Positions 47,361-59,185 of a stretch of 64,000 nucleotides of DNA are shown here, piece by piece. This DNA is from Pomacea canaliculata. Its lineage: Eukaryota; Mollusca; Gastropoda; Architaenioglossa; Ampullariidae. Position 1 is the stretch's first letter, and the number at the start of each line of letters is the position of its first letter. The translations under genes were made by a program, and so were the position numbers. Under the pieces are notes generated by a model. That model saw only the letters and a list, made by a program, of their open reading frames with translations. It did no database searches and had not been told where the DNA came from. The stretch lies in the NCBI RefSeq assembly GCF_003073045.1, contig NC_037596.1, positions 29,768,184 through 29,832,183 of the forward strand. Direction: 5' to 3'.

Positions 47361-47509
47361 GCTTGGTGCCAGGACGTTTGTATATGAACACATTCAGATC
47401 CGTGGTGATTTGTTATCTTGCCTTGGGAATGAGACTAGCATCGCTGAGTGTCAGCATGAGGTGTCTAGTGACGGACACTGCCATGACTACAACATCACTT
47501 GCAAAAACT
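47361..47509 (+). CDS. gene C exon: SRCR2, second half
   Basis: It encodes LGARTFVYEHIQIRGDLL, SCLGNETSIAECQHEVSSDG and NITCKN, with four cysteines. Acceptor tgtttag, donor t/gtaaga, 149 nt. Confidence 0.8.
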
Positions 47510-48232
47510 GTAAGAACTTCTATTTTATAAAAGTAAAACTCATCAACGTGTGTACAATTTGTATGTTTGTTTAACAAATGAAACTACATGTTTTGCATAT
47601 GAAATACAGAAATAAAATATTGTAACTGTTTTCAGTCTCATATTCGACTAAATGTGTAAATCTTTTCCGCAAATGCAGCCAACTAAAGGGATGTAACTTT
47701 CTATAAAAAAAACCCGCTACTACTGCCTCTTTAACACTATATGTTTTACTTTTACTGTCTTATCAATGTATTCTCCTATCTGTTCATACATGTTTATGAT
47801 AAACCTGTCTTACCCTTACTGTTTTTTTCCCATCACTTCATTCAATAATGTTAAGTTTCAGTCTAAGTCACACCTGATATAATTTTAAGAACCTAACGAA
47901 AGGGTATGATAAAGATCTTTTCTGTTAAATAAATAAAATAAATGACTGTTCAGGAAAAAAAACCTTATAGCTTTAATTTTTTTTAATGCCTTGAGGAAAC
48001 AAAGGGGGCATCGTTGCAATATTTAGCTATGCTAAAGAGGTGTTTGTTCATTATAAAATAATTAATTACCAACGAGAGAGAGAGAGAGAGAGTGAAATAT
48101 AGATTTAATTACATATTTTGCTTAAGAACGTTTTATAAAGAGCAGAAAGATGAAGTAGTTTGCTACATCTTTGTGCGGAGGCGATTTAATTGTTAGTTTA
48201 ATGTCGCTAACAGTTTCAAGTGTTTTTTACAG

Positions 48233-48490
48233 ATATTGTCAACATCCTTATAAACAGTAGCAGATATCCTTTAATGGAGGAAACAAATGCTACTTTAAAG
48301 TGTGCGAGCAATGAGCAGTCTGATGTAATAAAGTACACGTGGCCAGAAAATGCAGGCGGGTTCCCTGATGGCAGTAGCCTGATCATCACTAGAGTGACCA
48401 GGAGACAAAATGGAAGGCGAGTGAGGTGTGAGGCGATGTCTAGTGATGGTGAAGTTGTCTCCAGTGGCAGACTGCAATTACAGGTTTACT
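48233..48490 (+). CDS. gene C exon: Ig1
   Basis: It encodes NSSRYPLMEETNATLKCASN, IKYTWPENAGGFPDGSSLII and GRRVRCEAMSSDGEVVSSGR. 258 nt. Against the first Ig1 of B I count 18 changed and one silent codon; against Ig1' 14 changed and 3 silent. Acceptor ttttacag, donor t/gtgagt. Confidence 0.85.
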
Positions 48491-48700
48491 GTGAGTATTG
48501 TGATCCAATAGCAATGAAAGTTAGAAATAAGGCCACTTAGTCATTGAGAACATTTAGTCTTCAAGGAAATGAGTTTGCTCATTGGGGGCGACTAGGATCA
48601 AGAGAGATTATTTGAGTTAAGAAAAAAAAGACATGTTATTAACTGACAGAAAGCTTTATGTTTGAGCTGCCACTATTAGTGGGTCTCACATCTTTTTTTC

Positions 48701-48761
48701 GTGTGTGTGTGTGTGTGTGTATACGTGTGTGTGTGCGCGCGCATACGTGTGTGTGTGTATT
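48701..48761. repeat. (GT)n-rich microsatellite
   Basis: An alternating gtgtgtgt tract with a few interruptions lies in the Ig1-Ig2 intron of gene C. Confidence 0.85.
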
Positions 48762-48859
48762 TGCATGCAAGTGTCAACAGAAACACTTCAGGTTCATACA
48801 CTTGTGGAATTCGATACATGATATATGCGATGAATCATAATCTATTGGCTTGTTTACAG

Positions 48860-49156
48860 ATCGCCCGGTTATCAGGATAACACGGAGTGACAATCAGGGT
48901 CAGCCACTGTCCACCTTCTCCGAGGTCATCAAGGGTCACAATGTGACGTTTGTGTGTGACGCTGACAGCAACCCGCCTCCTGCTTCCATCACGTGGTCAG
49001 GGAAAGTAAACAGCACTACTGGGGAGTTACACATCATAGCAGCACAGCAGACGACATACGACGGTAACTACACCTGTACCGTGGTTACTGAAACAGATGA
49101 TGATGATCAACGTCTCCCACTGAGGGCATCCTTTGAAATTGCACTTATCGTTAAAG
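48860..49156 (+). CDS. gene C exon: Ig2
   Basis: It encodes RPVIRITRSDNQGQPLSTFS, VTFVCDADSNPPPASITWSG and YDGNYTCTVVTETD. 297 nt. Against Ig2 of B I count 13 changed and 12 silent codons. The donor g/gtatta has no identified downstream partner in this gene. Confidence 0.82.
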
Positions 49157-49690
49157 GTATTATCACACACATTGACCGTCCTCTAGTAATGTCGCACAAA
49201 CAACCGTCCTCTTTGACTACAAGCCTTAAACATTTCGAGCCTTCCCGCCGCTTTTGTCCGTTTTGTATCGAAGGCTGAGTTTCACATTATTAAGAGAGAG
49301 CTGAGGTAAGTAAAGTTTTATGCAATCACATTGAACACTTTTGTCGGCCTGTACGTTGGCATCTTTTAAAGTCGCCTTAATGTCACGTGGGACTTTGAGT
49401 TAGGTAATTGATTCTGTACACATGTATACTGATTCGTATAGCATTTTACAATACTAGACAATGTTTTTTGAGCTGTTAAACAAAGAAACAGGTGAAGTGC
49501 ATAAATATCTGTATGGGCTGATTCAGAAATGCATTAACTGGCTCAGCCTTCATTCAAGGTTGACACGTCTGTCTAAATTTTCATTGAGAAACATTTTTTT
49601 TTTAAAACTGCAAAGTTTGGGTATCTGTTTCTTTCAGTTTTTGTTCTTTCTCCGCATTGGTATACGGATATTAAAATGACTTGTATTCAG

Positions 49691-49822
49691 GTTTGGGCCT
49701 CATCGTCCTTGGCGATCTGAGATGCACAGGTGAGGAGTTCAGGTTAGATGATTGTGACTATGAAGGATTTTGAAATGATGATTGCAGTCACATTGAGGAC
49801 GTTGGTATGATCTGTAACACCC
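49691..49822 (+). pseudogene. relic SRCR second-half exon with stop codon
   Basis: It translates as LGLIVLGDLRCTGEEFRLDD, then CDYEGF, a TGA stop, and NDDCSHIEDVGMICNT. It matches gene D exon 53061-53233 (SGLIILDDLMCTGEETSLDQ, NDCSHSEDVGIICST), and the intron downstream also matches for several hundred bases. The 5' quarter of the exon is missing. It marks a lost gene copy or a segmental duplication from D. Confidence 0.75.
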
Positions 49823-50275
49823 GTGAGAACGAGCTCTTCCTATATATTGGTTTCCTGTATGCCATGTTTTTGTAACTTTGCTGAGAGAAAAAATCGAAGA
49901 AAAAGAGATATTAATTAAACTAAAATTAAGGTACTTACGATACATAAAGACGCTTTACTTACCTACAAAAAATATAAATGGAACATGTATTTTCATAGCA
50001 AATAAATCTGTCAGTGTTCTTTCAAACATGTTTAAGACTTCAGACAAGGGTACACATGATGATTAATATTTTTGAGATATATTATTATCTTGATAAATTG
50101 ATTTCTAAGTTTTGTGACTAATACTGTTTGTCTGTACAGGATAATGCTGCGATCACAGTCACAAGTAATGTTTGATTTAATAACAATGGACCAACCGCAT
50201 GCCTCGGTCTTCTTTCTCGCACCTGGATCATATAATGCATGTGTTCTAGAAACACATCATCTTTGGGAGCAGGCA
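49823..50275 (+). repeat. duplicated intron segment (copy of 53234-53605)
   Basis: After the relic exon, sequence such as ggtttcctgtatgccatgtt and the following 'aactttgctgagag' parallels the gene D intron after SRCR1, including the later ctggatcat and cctcg words. Similarity fades at the end. Confidence 0.6.
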
Positions 50276-52380
50276 GACGAAATATCTTCCTAGGGCCCCG
50301 CTTTTGATTAATATGGTTTGATGCTGAAGTGTTCCTAAAGCTTTTTCAGTTCATTGTTTTATTTTTAAGGTCATAGATGTTGCTCGCTAGATATGCTTTG
50401 TTATTGTATGTTGTCCTTGTTCAACTTGTTGCTTCAACACTTCAGTCGCTTGTTGTAGGCTTTCTAAACGGTTCACTATTTTATTGCTTGTAGTTGTTAC
50501 AGTGGGAAAGGCTTCTGTGAGTAGGTCTGTCGGTCGCATGACTGATGTTTACTTTTTGAGTCACATTATCTGTCCTCTCACACTGTCGCTCTTGTATTCC
50601 TTGGGAGTCTGTGGTGTTTTGAGTGGAAGTGCTTAACATACTATCGTCGGAGCTAGTTAATGTTTCATCCTTCCTTTAGTCTTTTTTCAGGGGCCATCTT
50701 TTCTTGAATCACAAGAAACCAAACAACTAACACAGTCGTACCACATCCCCCGCAAGGCACAGTTCAGCAGCTTTCCACAGAAGTGAGTACAAGTCACCGC
50801 ACAGTGTACTTCTCAACTGCCGCACTTTCCTGCTTTAAATTTCACAATAATTGCGTTGGGAATCCATCGAAAGGTAATATTTTGAAGCAAACTGTAAAAA
50901 AATGACACTTGAAAGTGTTTAATCCAGTCAGCTGGCCAGAAAGATTTAAAAAAATGCTTACAGACATTTTCTTCACACAGAGACACAGACACGTCCAGCC
51001 TCTGCCCTGTTCATGGCTCACCTCCCTAACGTTATCTTTTATAGTAAAGAAAGAGAGAGAGAGACTAGGAACACAAAATTAGGATGTAGAAAGATGTATA
51101 CTTCAAAAGTTTCCGAAAATAGTAGCTTTATTTCTTGCTCTTGAGCTGAAAAGCGCAACTAAAACTGTGCATGGCATCACTTTACCTACCTGTGTTTTTG
51201 AGGCAGAATGTCTAGTAGTAAAAACTGCATGAGAATGGCAAAAATATATCAAGTTACCGCAAACACACACACACAGAGTTGTAGAGAGTCACACAAGTTG
51301 TAGGCTTCATGAAGTTACCTCCTGTGTTCCACCACAATGGTGGCGTTTTGATAACTGATTAGCTCAAAACCATCATTAGTGACAGTGAGTGTGAAAGTTC
51401 ATGCAATCCTAATCACCTAATATGCAACCTCTGATTATTTTTCGCTCGACCTAAACACATGCTGGACATAAATAAACTGTAAAGGCAATGGTATACCTAG
51501 AGCAGCACACATGCCACCCACTGGACACATGTAGTGAATAGGAAGCCAGACGGGATGGCGATGTAGTTGCAGATCGAGATACTAGGGAAAGGGGGTAAGG
51601 AGTAAGTATTAATTAGAAATTATTAATTGTAGTGTGAGCAGGAATAAGTCAAAGTGATCACCTGTCCATCATGTGTAAGCTACGGAGTGCTTGGATGTAC
51701 CTAGGTAGCGGAATGGTCGGAAGTAAGTCTGAAGTATGTTTGACTAATCACGAGAAAAGATGATCCTAGCAGATGAGGAGTTAACATTGTGATCAGCATA
51801 GAATCGTTGCATTCGCACTGTTCTCTCGAGGAGAAAAGTTGTAACAGCGCTTCATCACCAGCAGCTGTTTGGTTGCAAACAGTAGAGGCTGAGGCTGGTA
51901 GATAAGGAGTCCAGCCTAGAGGACGAGAGATACGTGGTGGCACACGGCACTGCCAGTCTCCCAGTCTCTCTTTTTCTATCTCTCACACACACACACTTAC
52001 TGGGTTACATTTAGTTTTCCGTCCATAAATATTTACAATGTAATGAAGGATTAAACCATCACTAAGTTTGATGCCTACCCAAACTGCCAAAGAAATATAG
52101 TAAATATTGACAATTGCACTCAAATTAAATGGAAAAAAGCAAAAGAAAATGAAAAATAGTTTATATATATATAAAACAATCATGAAGGCACATACACACA
52201 CAGAAAGGAGCATAAGAGCACGGACACAGAGACATCGGTACAAATATAAAAAGTCACACAAACAAGACGAGGAAAACATTCGTGCGAAACGAAAACTAAT
52301 GTTATTATTAGTCAATATTCCTTCCTTTTTTTCACTCCAGTTCTTCCTATATTGAAACATTTTAATTTGTGCATCTTTGC
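50276..52380. other. intergenic spacer C-D
   Basis: No gene recognised. A few simple GA and CA tracts occur (about 51053, 51265, 51980). Gene D's promoter should lie in the distal part, but no specific element is identified. Confidence 0.4.
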
Positions 52381-52401
52381 CACCAGACAGACATCATTGC
52401 A

Positions 52402-52456
52402 ATGTTCGTGGTGACTTGTATTTATTCAGCTTTTCTTCTTCTGATGCCATATGTCG
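52402..52456 (+). CDS. gene D exon 1: signal peptide
   Basis: It encodes MFVVTCIYSAFLLLMPYV, a compact hydrophobic leader, with donor g/gtaagg in phase 1. It is homologous to the startless relic at 20633-20687 but unrelated to the signal exons of B and C. Confidence 0.8.
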
Positions 52457-52715
52457 GTAAGGTGTCTTTTAAAAAGTTCTTTACGACTGATGAAAATTAA
52501 AAAAAAAAATACAACGTAGAAAGAATAATATGAAGTAATAAATGGCTACTTTTTCATTGTGAACTGTCTGGTACATTAATTTTCTTCCCCAGAATATTCA
52601 TGGAATATACACATTTAACACAACATCTTACTTAGCAGGAACTTTTTGATGTGCAAAATTAGGGATAGAACAATTTTCAGTAGCTCATTGCAAATAAACT
52701 TGTATGATTAATTAG

Positions 52716-52866
52716 ATGCACAGCTGAAATCTCGGCTTGTGAATGGAACTGCTCCGTGGAATGGCCGCCTTGAAATATTGTACAATGGAACATGGGGCAC
52801 AGTCTGTGACGATATTTTCGGGAAAGAAGAGGCGCAAGTGACCTGCAGGATGCTTGGCTTCGTCAG
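52716..52866 (+). CDS. gene D exon: SRCR1, first half
   Basis: It encodes AQLKSRLVNGTAPWNGRLEI, TVCDDIFGKEEAQVTCRMLG. Acceptor aattag, donor ag/gtgtgt, 151 nt, phase 1 to 2. It is the most consensus-like SRCR copy. Confidence 0.85.
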
Positions 52867-53060
52867 GTGTGTAACATTTTATGGTCTTGCATTTATGTGC
52901 AATTTCATTATATTTACTTCGTATGTCACACTTGCAATGTTTGTTTCACCATTTTGATATATCAATTCTGAGATTTCGTTTATTTAGCTCGATTCCTTGC
53001 ATTAGTCAACGAAAGTATTTGCTTATTTCTCGAAACAAACAAATATTAACTGTTCAACAG

Positions 53061-53233
53061 GTCTCAAGCGTTGGTGGTGGCGTCATTCATGTACGGAGGA
53101 GGCTCGGGCCTCATCATCCTTGACGACCTGATGTGTACAGGCGAGGAGACTAGTTTGGATCAGTGTGACCATAGAGGGTTTACCGAAAACGACTGCAGTC
53201 ACAGTGAGGATGTTGGTATCATCTGCAGCACTC
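53061..53233 (+). CDS. gene D exon: SRCR1, second half
   Basis: It encodes MYGGGSGLIILDDLMCTGEE, LDQCDHRGF, NDCSHSEDVGIICST with four cysteines. 173 nt, as in gene A SRCR1 and SRCR2. Acceptor caacag, donor c/gtgagc. Confidence 0.85.
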
Positions 53234-54468
53234 GTGAGCACACGCTCTTCATATTTTCTGGTTTCCTGTATCCCATGTTTTTGTGACTATGCTGAGAGAT
53301 ACAAAACGAAGAGAAGAGATATTTACAGAACTAAAATTGACGCACTTAATATTGTCTGTTCACTATAATTCTATAATAAAAACCCTATTTTCCTTAAAAA
53401 AATTATGCCAGTGTAACATGCTGTCTTTTAATATCAAATACAACTTGAAAATGAATCAAGGGCTTAATACGACAATTCATATATATTATTAATAAATTTC
53501 TGTCTGCACAGGATAAAGTTTAAAAATAATGTTTATTTTAAGTATGATCGACTAATTGCATATCATAACTGGATCATTGGAGTCTTGTGTCCTCGAAACA
53601 ATTTATCTTAAGCTTTATTTGACCTTAAGAGTTCTAGCTGTTATCTAATTCTAAAGCACAACTGGTTTCTCAAAAATCCCCAAAACATGACTTATACAGA
53701 GAGTTTCACACATTAAAACTGCAAAACAGACCTAGAATGACACAATAGGTCAAACAATTGAAACAGCGACCGGAAAGAAACCCGGAACAAGCAAACGAAA
53801 AGAAAAGCAAATGGTTAGTGCATGAGTAGTGCGAGTGTTAGCGTGTTTCATGATAAGTGTAGTTATAGATACAGGAAGAAAAAGATAACAAAGGAAACCT
53901 TATGTAAACCTTGCTGCAGCAATGGCTATGATTTCCTTCTACAAACCTGAAACAGTAAGGTCCTTGACACAACTAAGTTTAGATATGACATTTGCAAACA
54001 AAACAGATCCACAAAATCTCGGAATAAAAACGATACAATTTGCCTCTGAGTATATCTTAACCGATACTTGTCTCAATTTTCAACACCATAACCATTAATT
54101 ATTAAAAACAATAATAATCATTCAGAGTACATTACAAAATAATAGAGTTAGTGTAAGAAAGCAGAAAGCTTGAGAGATTTTGGGCTTAAACTAAAACTTG
54201 AAGTGAAATATCACGACAATAAATTTGTTGATCATTTCTAAATTCCACAACAAATTAGACACTCGTCTCTTGGTGCTGTTTCCATTATAAGTTCTGGTTA
54301 TGGCACACCAGTTCGAAAGGTATTCTCGAAGTCTCCATTACGAAGAGAGCAAGGAATGTCATTTAGTTTTGCACGTTCTTTGCTTTGCGAAGTTAACAAT
54401 CGTAACTGTAAAAAAATCAATTTATGGCACAAAAAGGGAGATACAATTGTCATACCCGACTGTTACAG

Positions 54469-54619
54469 AACCTGTGAAACTGCGTTTAAGGAATACTCAA
54501 AGCTCTAGCCCTTATAAAGGTCGGGCAGAGATGCAAATTGGAGGGGGCCACTGGATCGAATTGTGCACATCTGATAATAATATGGCCAAAGTCGTTTGCA
54601 GACAGCTTGGGTTATCATC
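54469..54619 (+). CDS. gene D exon: SRCR2, first half
   Basis: It encodes EPVKLRLRNTQSSSPYKGRA, GHWIELCT and AKVVCRQLGLSS. The acceptor is gttacag, like B and C; an open frame extends upstream to 54300 but is intronic by homology. Donor tc/gtaagt. Confidence 0.8.
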
Positions 54620-55120
54620 GTAAGTTCTTTTATTTACGATGTGAATAAGTCTAAATAATGAACTCATATAGTGAAAAATAATGAGCATGTGAATTAGTTA
54701 TATATGTAAGATACGCTTTTTATAATAGTCTCATTAATCCGCATATCTAATCCCATCCGTCTGTTAATCGATTCATCCACTCATCCCTTTCACAAACATT
54801 TTACATAAATACTTCAAACTGAAACACATGTCTCCATAAAATAGCGAAAAAAAAAAGAAAGCAAAAATAAGAAAAAGTTATTAATTGGCCTTTTACGTTT
54901 TTCTGACAAGAAATTATAGATATCCACATATCTAGTCATCTTTTAAGTCAAAGGTTATTTATATAAAAATCCAGATTTATTGCTCGATCCACACAGCTAT
55001 GGATACATTAAACGGAGAATAAATTAAATAATCTTTGACTTGAGGGTGAGCAAGCCTGATATAGTTATGTGTATTATCCATGGTGATGTTCTCGATATAT
55101 TCAGCTCATGAACATTTAGG

Positions 55121-55458
55121 TACAGGTAGTCCTCGGGTTACGACGGTCTCGAGTTACGTCGTTTCGTGGTTACGACGCTTTATACAACGCTCATTCCGAC
55201 TTACGAGGTTTAGCTTCGTAAGTCGAGGTGTACCTGCGCCTCATTACACGTGCGGCACAATAGTTTACTGTACTTATGTTTATTGATAATTATGTAGGGT
55301 ACTGTGTTAGGATAGGTGTTTGGATAGGCTAAGTGTTTGCAGTACTGTACTGTTATTATGGTACAGTACTGTATGAACGTATGATCCGACTTACGTCGAA
55401 ATTCGGTTTACGACGCCGCGTAAGAAGGATCAACGTCGTAAGTCGAAGACTACCTGTA
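55121..55458. mobile_element. mariner/Tc1-type MITE
   Basis: The 338-bp unit begins tacaggtagtcctcgggtta and ends gtcgaagactacctgta, imperfect terminal inverted repeats of 25 bp or more with TA at each end. Interior phrases such as gttacgacg and cgacttacg are in inverted repetition. It lies in the SRCR2 intron of gene D. Confidence 0.8.
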
Positions 55459-56142
55459 TTATAATCTATAACCAGGTTAAATGAGGCGTCAACACTGCGG
55501 TGATCCTCAGTAAGAAACTCCTGTACCTCCTACACAAATCTCAAGTTTTTCTCTGTCAGCTCTGTAATTCTCATTAGGTCTTTCAGTCCTGGGTTGAGAA
55601 TCTTATCACTGTATCCTTCATGTCCTGGTTCCATAGCCTCTCCCTAGATAAAATGCACGGCATTGCCTTCCTTGTTAATGCATGTTTCAAGATCACCGAG
55701 ATGAAGCAGACAGACTTTAGTAACCACAAATTTTAAGGAAGGCATCTGTATCCTCACTGTTCCTGATCATGTGTTGGCATGTGAGTTCTCACTCTTGTAG
55801 TAACCACAGATACGCGATGCCTTTGGGCAGAAGGAATCATCACCACAATTGCACGTGCTGTGTATTTGATAAATTCTACTGGTAGTGATGTTGCGTTAGC
55901 ATAAGGTCTACAGTACATTAATTGTTACTATAATATATTTATTAAAAATTTATTCACTGTCGTCAGCATGTATATGTATATATTCATCTGTGTATTGCTA
56001 GTGCATGAACATCTATAAATCTTAAGTGCAATTTTCATTGTGGATTAATAAAGTTGTATTGTATTGTAACCTTAACATTTAAACAGTAATAGCAGGCACA
56101 CGACAATAACATGTTAATAAAAAGGCACTCTTTGATGTACAG

Positions 56143-56336
56143 GCATGCTGCGATATTTACAAATGCATCAGTAACTGAGATGAGTTTATATGGAGAAAGA
56201 GAGCGCCTTACACCTATGTCCATGTTTATTTGCCTTGGGAATGAGACTAGTCTTTTTGAGTGCCAACAGGCTGCAGATTCTACTGCAGGTTATTACTACA
56301 GATTCTGCGACATGGATTACATCATTTGTGATGATT
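56143..56336 (+). CDS. gene D exon: SRCR2, second half
   Basis: It encodes AAIFTNASVTEMSLYGERER, FICLGNETSLFECQQAADST and DYIICDD. The CLGNETS core equals that of B and C. At 194 nt it is longer than the 149 nt of B and C because of a longer N-terminal part. Acceptor tgtacag, donor t/gtaagc. Confidence 0.75.
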
Positions 56337-56961
56337 GTAAGCTTTTTTTTTACTAAATAAAAAATTCTAGCAAATATTTTAGTTTTTATGCAGTATATGA
56401 TGTACAAACGCTTGCTTAGTGTATGAAAACTATATTAATTTACTCATAATTATGGAAAATAAAATCATTATCTGCATCATGCTTTCTTGAAAAGAAAGGT
56501 ATTCCTAATGGGAATGTTTACTCTTTTTCACAGAAGCAAAATGTTACTTATCAAATGATATTTGTCTAGTGTTCACACTGCAATATTATCTTTTTTCCTT
56601 TTCCTCAGCATTAAAAAAATGCGTATATCAATTTTCTGTTACCCATTTTGAGTACAATTCCCTGTTAGGTTATACCAGTATATATATATTTACAGCCCAT
56701 TATGCCGGGTTAACGAATACAGCGTCAGATTAGTGGTTGGAGTTAAAAAGGGAAAATTCTGTTTGCGAGAGAAAAAGAAAAACGTTTGTACGGGAATGGA
56801 CATTTGCCTTTATACTTAATTCTTATCCTTAACGCAGTTTTAAAAACCTGTTTAAAATAGTTCATGATCAAACAATTCTGGCAAGGACGTTTTCACCAGA
56901 AAGCTAAGCATGATGTTATTTTTTTATTATAAGCTAATATACTGTTTGTCCTATTGTGCAG

Positions 56962-57246
56962 CACTTTATCTTCGCATACTGTTTGACGATTATTCATATC
57001 CGCCATTGGAAGGAACGAATATGTCTCTAGAGTGTGAGAGAGCACAGTCTCTTCAGTCAAATGTTGACTACTGGTGGTACAAGGACTCCAGAGAGGTTTA
57101 TTTGCCCTCTTTTTTTGAGAAAAGCTTGATCTTTAATAAGGTGACCAGTCAACATCAAGGTCTCAGAGTGCAGTGTATGGCCAGGTACAACTACAATGGA
57201 CTTATTTACAGGGAAGCTAGTGACACCTTGGTCATACAGGTTTGCT
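56962..57246 (+). CDS. gene D exon: Ig1
   Basis: It encodes YSYPPLEGTNMSLECERAQS, VDYWWYKDSREVYLP and GLRVQCMARYNYNG, ending VIQVC. The Ig cysteines and tryptophan are conserved. 285 nt, acceptor ttgtgcag, donor t/gtgagt, phase 1 to 1. Confidence 0.8.
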
Positions 57247-57838
57247 GTGAGTATTGTCTAAGTTCTTGTAGCTGTCATGGACTACATGGCTCTTTTCCAT
57301 AAGGTTTATGATAGACAAATTAAACACCTAAAATAACAGTTTTAACGGTCTTTGTTTGTGCTCAGTAATTCTTAATTTATTCAATCATGTAACCTAGTAC
57401 ACTAATTACTAGAATACAAACCTTTTTCACCATTTTTACCATACACTCTGATATAATGTTCATGTATTCATATATGCAGGAATCCAAGAATAATGATCAT
57501 TTTATCTAAAGATGTAATTATGCTGATACGACTACAGTTGTAGACATAATAAAAATAATTTTGATGGATGTTTTGCTCCTCTTGTGTATACAGTAGCACA
57601 AACGCTGCATAATACAATATCGAACTTACGAATTCAATGTAAAACGGACAAGAAGCTTGCATTTATCTTTGGCAGACTTCCTATATGTTATATACGTCAC
57701 CAAGTGTATACTTTTATAAATAGTTTGTGAAAGGCTTGAACTAATGAAATGGAGACATTGTTATATATGTAATTAAGAGAGCACGATATAGAGAAAACAT
57801 TGAAAGAAATTTGTACAACTGATTGTCCTGTTCTGTAG

Positions 57839-58168
57839 GTGCTCCTACAATAAATTCCACTGACGGACCACCGCCAGCTTTATCCAGTATCGGTGATGAA
57901 GGACATCTCAGCATTGAAATGACAGCCCACCCCACCCCTCACCTGATAAACATCACCTACCTCGGACCAGTCTTGAATGAAAGTATTGAAGGCAAAAACA
58001 TTGGAAACTCTACGCTCGTTGACTGCGTTGCTAACCTCGTGTCACGTGCTTCAGTCACGTGCTCCATTACCATCTTCAACATCTCACAGGCTGCTGAAGG
58101 CTTTTACAAGGCTATTTTAGGCAACAGCCTCGGGCACCTGCCTTTCATATTTAAAGTAAACCGTAATG
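57839..58168 (+). CDS. gene D exon: Ig4, membrane-proximal
   Basis: It encodes APTINSTDGPPPALSS, IEMTAHPTPHLINITYLGPV, SVTCSITIFNISQAAEGFYK and LGHLPFIFKV. 330 nt, identical in length to the gene A exon. Sequons NST, NIT, NES and NIS are present. Acceptor ctgtag, donor g/gtgagt. Confidence 0.82.
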
Positions 58169-58624
58169 GTGAGTATTAACAGTCTGCTATCAAACAATAT
58201 ATAAGTTTTAAAACCATTTTGTTTTTTATGAACTCTGTACTTACGTCTCTGATTTATTTTGTTATCGATTTAGCTAGGATTATGTATTTTTTGACATATG
58301 AAATTTCGAACGTGTTCTCACGAGTGCTAAAACGCTTAGAAAATTTCTTTGTTAGCTGGTTTCTAAATTTAGAAAAAGCACAAAAACCCAAACATTTTAC
58401 GCCCCTTAGGAATCGAGTACTACGCACAACTTTTATATTGCTTATTTAATAGCTATATACAACTAAATATTTTTTTAAATGTTATTCTATATACTGATTT
58501 GGATGCTGCTTAGTAGAAACTTTTACTATTAAACTACAAAAAATGGATACATGTAGAAATCATAGAAATACTGAATTCCTTGCAATCATGATTGTTATCC
58601 GACTGTACCATTATGTTTTACAAG

Positions 58625-58735
58625 TCGATCGCACTGGAGAAAGATCAAGTTTTTTGTTGACCGTCCGTGGTTCATCTCTTGGCGGAGCTGTCACAGTCAT
58701 CGCTGCAGCAATCTTCTTTATCTGTCACTGGAAAC
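58625..58735 (+). CDS. gene D exon: transmembrane segment
   Basis: It encodes VDRTGERSSFLLTVRG, then SSLGGAVTVIAAAIFFICHW and KR. The helix is about 20 residues and followed by basic residues. Acceptor ttacaag, donor c/gtgagt, phase 1 to 1. Confidence 0.78.
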
Positions 58736-59020
58736 GTGAGTTTCTTAGTTCGACTACGACTACTACTAACAGATGACTAGTATAGGAGGAGCAACATTAA
58801 TTACTAAGTCAAGAAGACATGAATGCATGAATGAATATTGCTATAAACACTTGTTGTTTTCTCTCAGCAAAACTTATTTTTCTAAACACGAATGTCTTCT
58901 GTTTAACATTCTGGGTACAAAGGAAAAGAGAAACAAATTAATAGACTGTGAAGCCAATGTCTGGCTTGATATGTCCATTTTACACGTTTTATTCCTGATA
59001 ACCTATTAATGGATCAACAG

Positions 59021-59185
59021 GTAGAAATAAGAGCTGTGAGACAAGACAGACGAGTTCAGAGAGGAAACAGTCGGCAGGAGTGCGTCTGGAAGAAATACCA
59101 GCTGGAGGTGTGATGAACGTGTATCACGAAGAGAAAACTGTCGATCGTGGAAAGAAGACCCAAAATGCAGACAAAGTTGATTCTT
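59021..59185 (+). CDS. gene D exon: cytoplasmic tail part 1
   Basis: It encodes RNKSCETRQTSSERKQ, PAGGVMNVYHEEKTVDRGKK and NADKVDS. 165 nt, the same as in gene A. NVYHEE is a further tyrosine in acidic context. Acceptor caacag, donor t/gtgagt. Confidence 0.78.

Larger units (their letters stand above)
43999..49156 (+). other. gene C locus: signal-SRCR(x2)-Ig1-Ig2
   Basis: Exons 43999-44056, 45494-45644, 46172-46341, 46683-46824, 47361-47509, 48233-48490 and 48860-49156 join in frame for 408 codons plus one base. It is the closest paralogue of gene B, with alignable introns. No TM or tail exon precedes gene D. Retention of the last intron would end at a stop at 49276-49278, giving about 448 residues and a soluble protein. 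Because all module introns are phase 1, splicing from Ig2 into gene D exons is also possible; transcripts would decide. Confidence 0.68.

Noticed and set aside
48658..48840. ORF rich in C, V and R
   Set aside because: It is a translation of the (GT)n tract and surrounding intron.
54300..54468. Open frame upstream of the gene D SRCR2 exon, starting at an ATG
   Set aside because: It runs into the exon in frame, but the acceptor at 54467-54468 aligns with the acceptors of B and C; the upstream part is intron.
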